In this document: positions 63,896 to 64,000 of the stretch, piece after piece
Layout of the letters: each line of letters begins with the position of its first letter
How positions within the stretch are numbered: position 1 is the first letter of the stretch
Source: Pseudooceanicola antarcticus
GTDB taxonomy: Bacteria; Pseudomonadota; Alphaproteobacteria; Rhodobacterales; Rhodobacteraceae
Length of the DNA stretch: 64,000 nucleotides
Direction of reading: 5' to 3'
Assembly (NCBI RefSeq): GCF_900215355.1
Contig: NZ_OBEA01000001.1
Span: forward strand, 496,001 to 560,000
Notes under the pieces: model-generated
Told to the model about the DNA's origin: nothing
The model's database searches: none
The model's input: the letters and a program-made list of their open reading frames with translations, nothing else
Translations under genes and position numbers: made by a program

Positions 63896-64000
63896 ATGGA
63901 AATCGGTGTGTTCAAGCTCGGCATGGCCTCGCCTGCCGATGTGTCGGAGTTGCAGGAGCTGATCGCGGGCGGCGGGCTCGATCCCGCCCAGGTGGTCGCC
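63896..64000 (+). CDS. Second ring-opening amidohydrolase, cyanuric acid amidohydrolase/barbiturase family (5' part)
   Basis: The 35 residues in the window align with the N-terminus of the 58.8-kb amidohydrolase: VFKLGMASPADVSELQELI and GLDPAQVVA correspond to VYRLSMAHPGDLSALATLL and AQEVVAV just before the first catalytic lysine motif. Identity is about 40%, so it is a divergent paralogue and not a duplication artefact. It begins 5 bp after the permease. The rest lies beyond the window. Assignment rests on a short stretch but in strong context. Confidence 0.72.
   Translation, partial: MEIGVFKLGMASPADVSELQELIAGGGLDPAQVVA

Overview
The window is chromosomal DNA from an alphaproteobacterium of the Rhodobacteraceae/Roseobacter type. 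The evidence is the high G+C content, the order parB-parA-rsmG-mnmG-mnmE-rho-hemJ // maf-aroE-coaE-dnaQ-secB that surrounds the replication origin in this class, a RegB/RegA redox two-component pair, a Mic60-HemY pair, and GANTC (CcrM) methylation sites clustered in the origin. Gene density is high, with many 1-17 bp overlaps. I see no prophage, insertion sequence or CRISPR array.

Region 1 (1-13.6 kb) is the origin and partition block. parB (cut by the window edge), parA, rsmG, mnmG, mnmE, rho and hemJ run leftwards. maf, aroE, coaE and dnaQ run rightwards. The 434-bp gap between hemJ and maf has the hallmarks of oriC: one perfect and several near-perfect DnaA boxes, an A+T-rich tract and ten GANTC sites. 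Two perfect parS palindromes lie inside rsmG and across the mnmG start codon, and a one-mismatch copy lies in coaE. secB, fxsA, a Tim44-like gene, mltA and an Smr gene complete the envelope and quality-control neighbourhood.

Region 2 (13.6-33.4 kb) holds an MFS exporter, a VIT-type transporter, rpiB, the HslV-HslU protease (with a membrane-protein gene between the two subunits and a heat-shock-like promoter upstream of hslV), trxA, addA-addB, a sugar nucleotidyltransferase, tsaE, a kinase-less PAS protein, the divergent regB/regA pair and a TetR regulator.

Region 3 (33.4-50.5 kb) is metabolic. It carries glutathione-dependent formaldehyde oxidation (fghA-frmA), the lower beta-ketoadipate pathway (pcaI-pcaJ-pcaF, divergent from pcaR over a three-repeat operator), proline catabolism (putA with a divergent Lrp gene), a LysE exporter with its Lrp-type regulator, ahcY, an alanine:sodium symporter with a universal stress protein, and a DUF2853 gene. 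A dispersed inverted-repeat element occurs here in two full copies and again as a half copy at 51.0 kb.

Region 4 (50.5-57.7 kb) has a broken DUF1761 gene, EVE, YciI, gpsA and tsaD on the minus strand, and hemD, a mitofilin/Mic60 homologue, hemY and tRNA-Thr(CGT) on the plus strand.

Region 5 (57.8-64 kb) is the most novel part. A LysR regulator is followed by a tight operon encoding a ring-opening amidohydrolase of the cyanuric acid amidohydrolase/barbiturase fold, an FAD monooxygenase and a NitT/TauT-type ABC importer. The start of a second, divergent amidohydrolase paralogue follows and is cut by the window end. I infer uptake, hydroxylation and hydrolytic opening of an N-heterocycle whose identity the sequence does not reveal.
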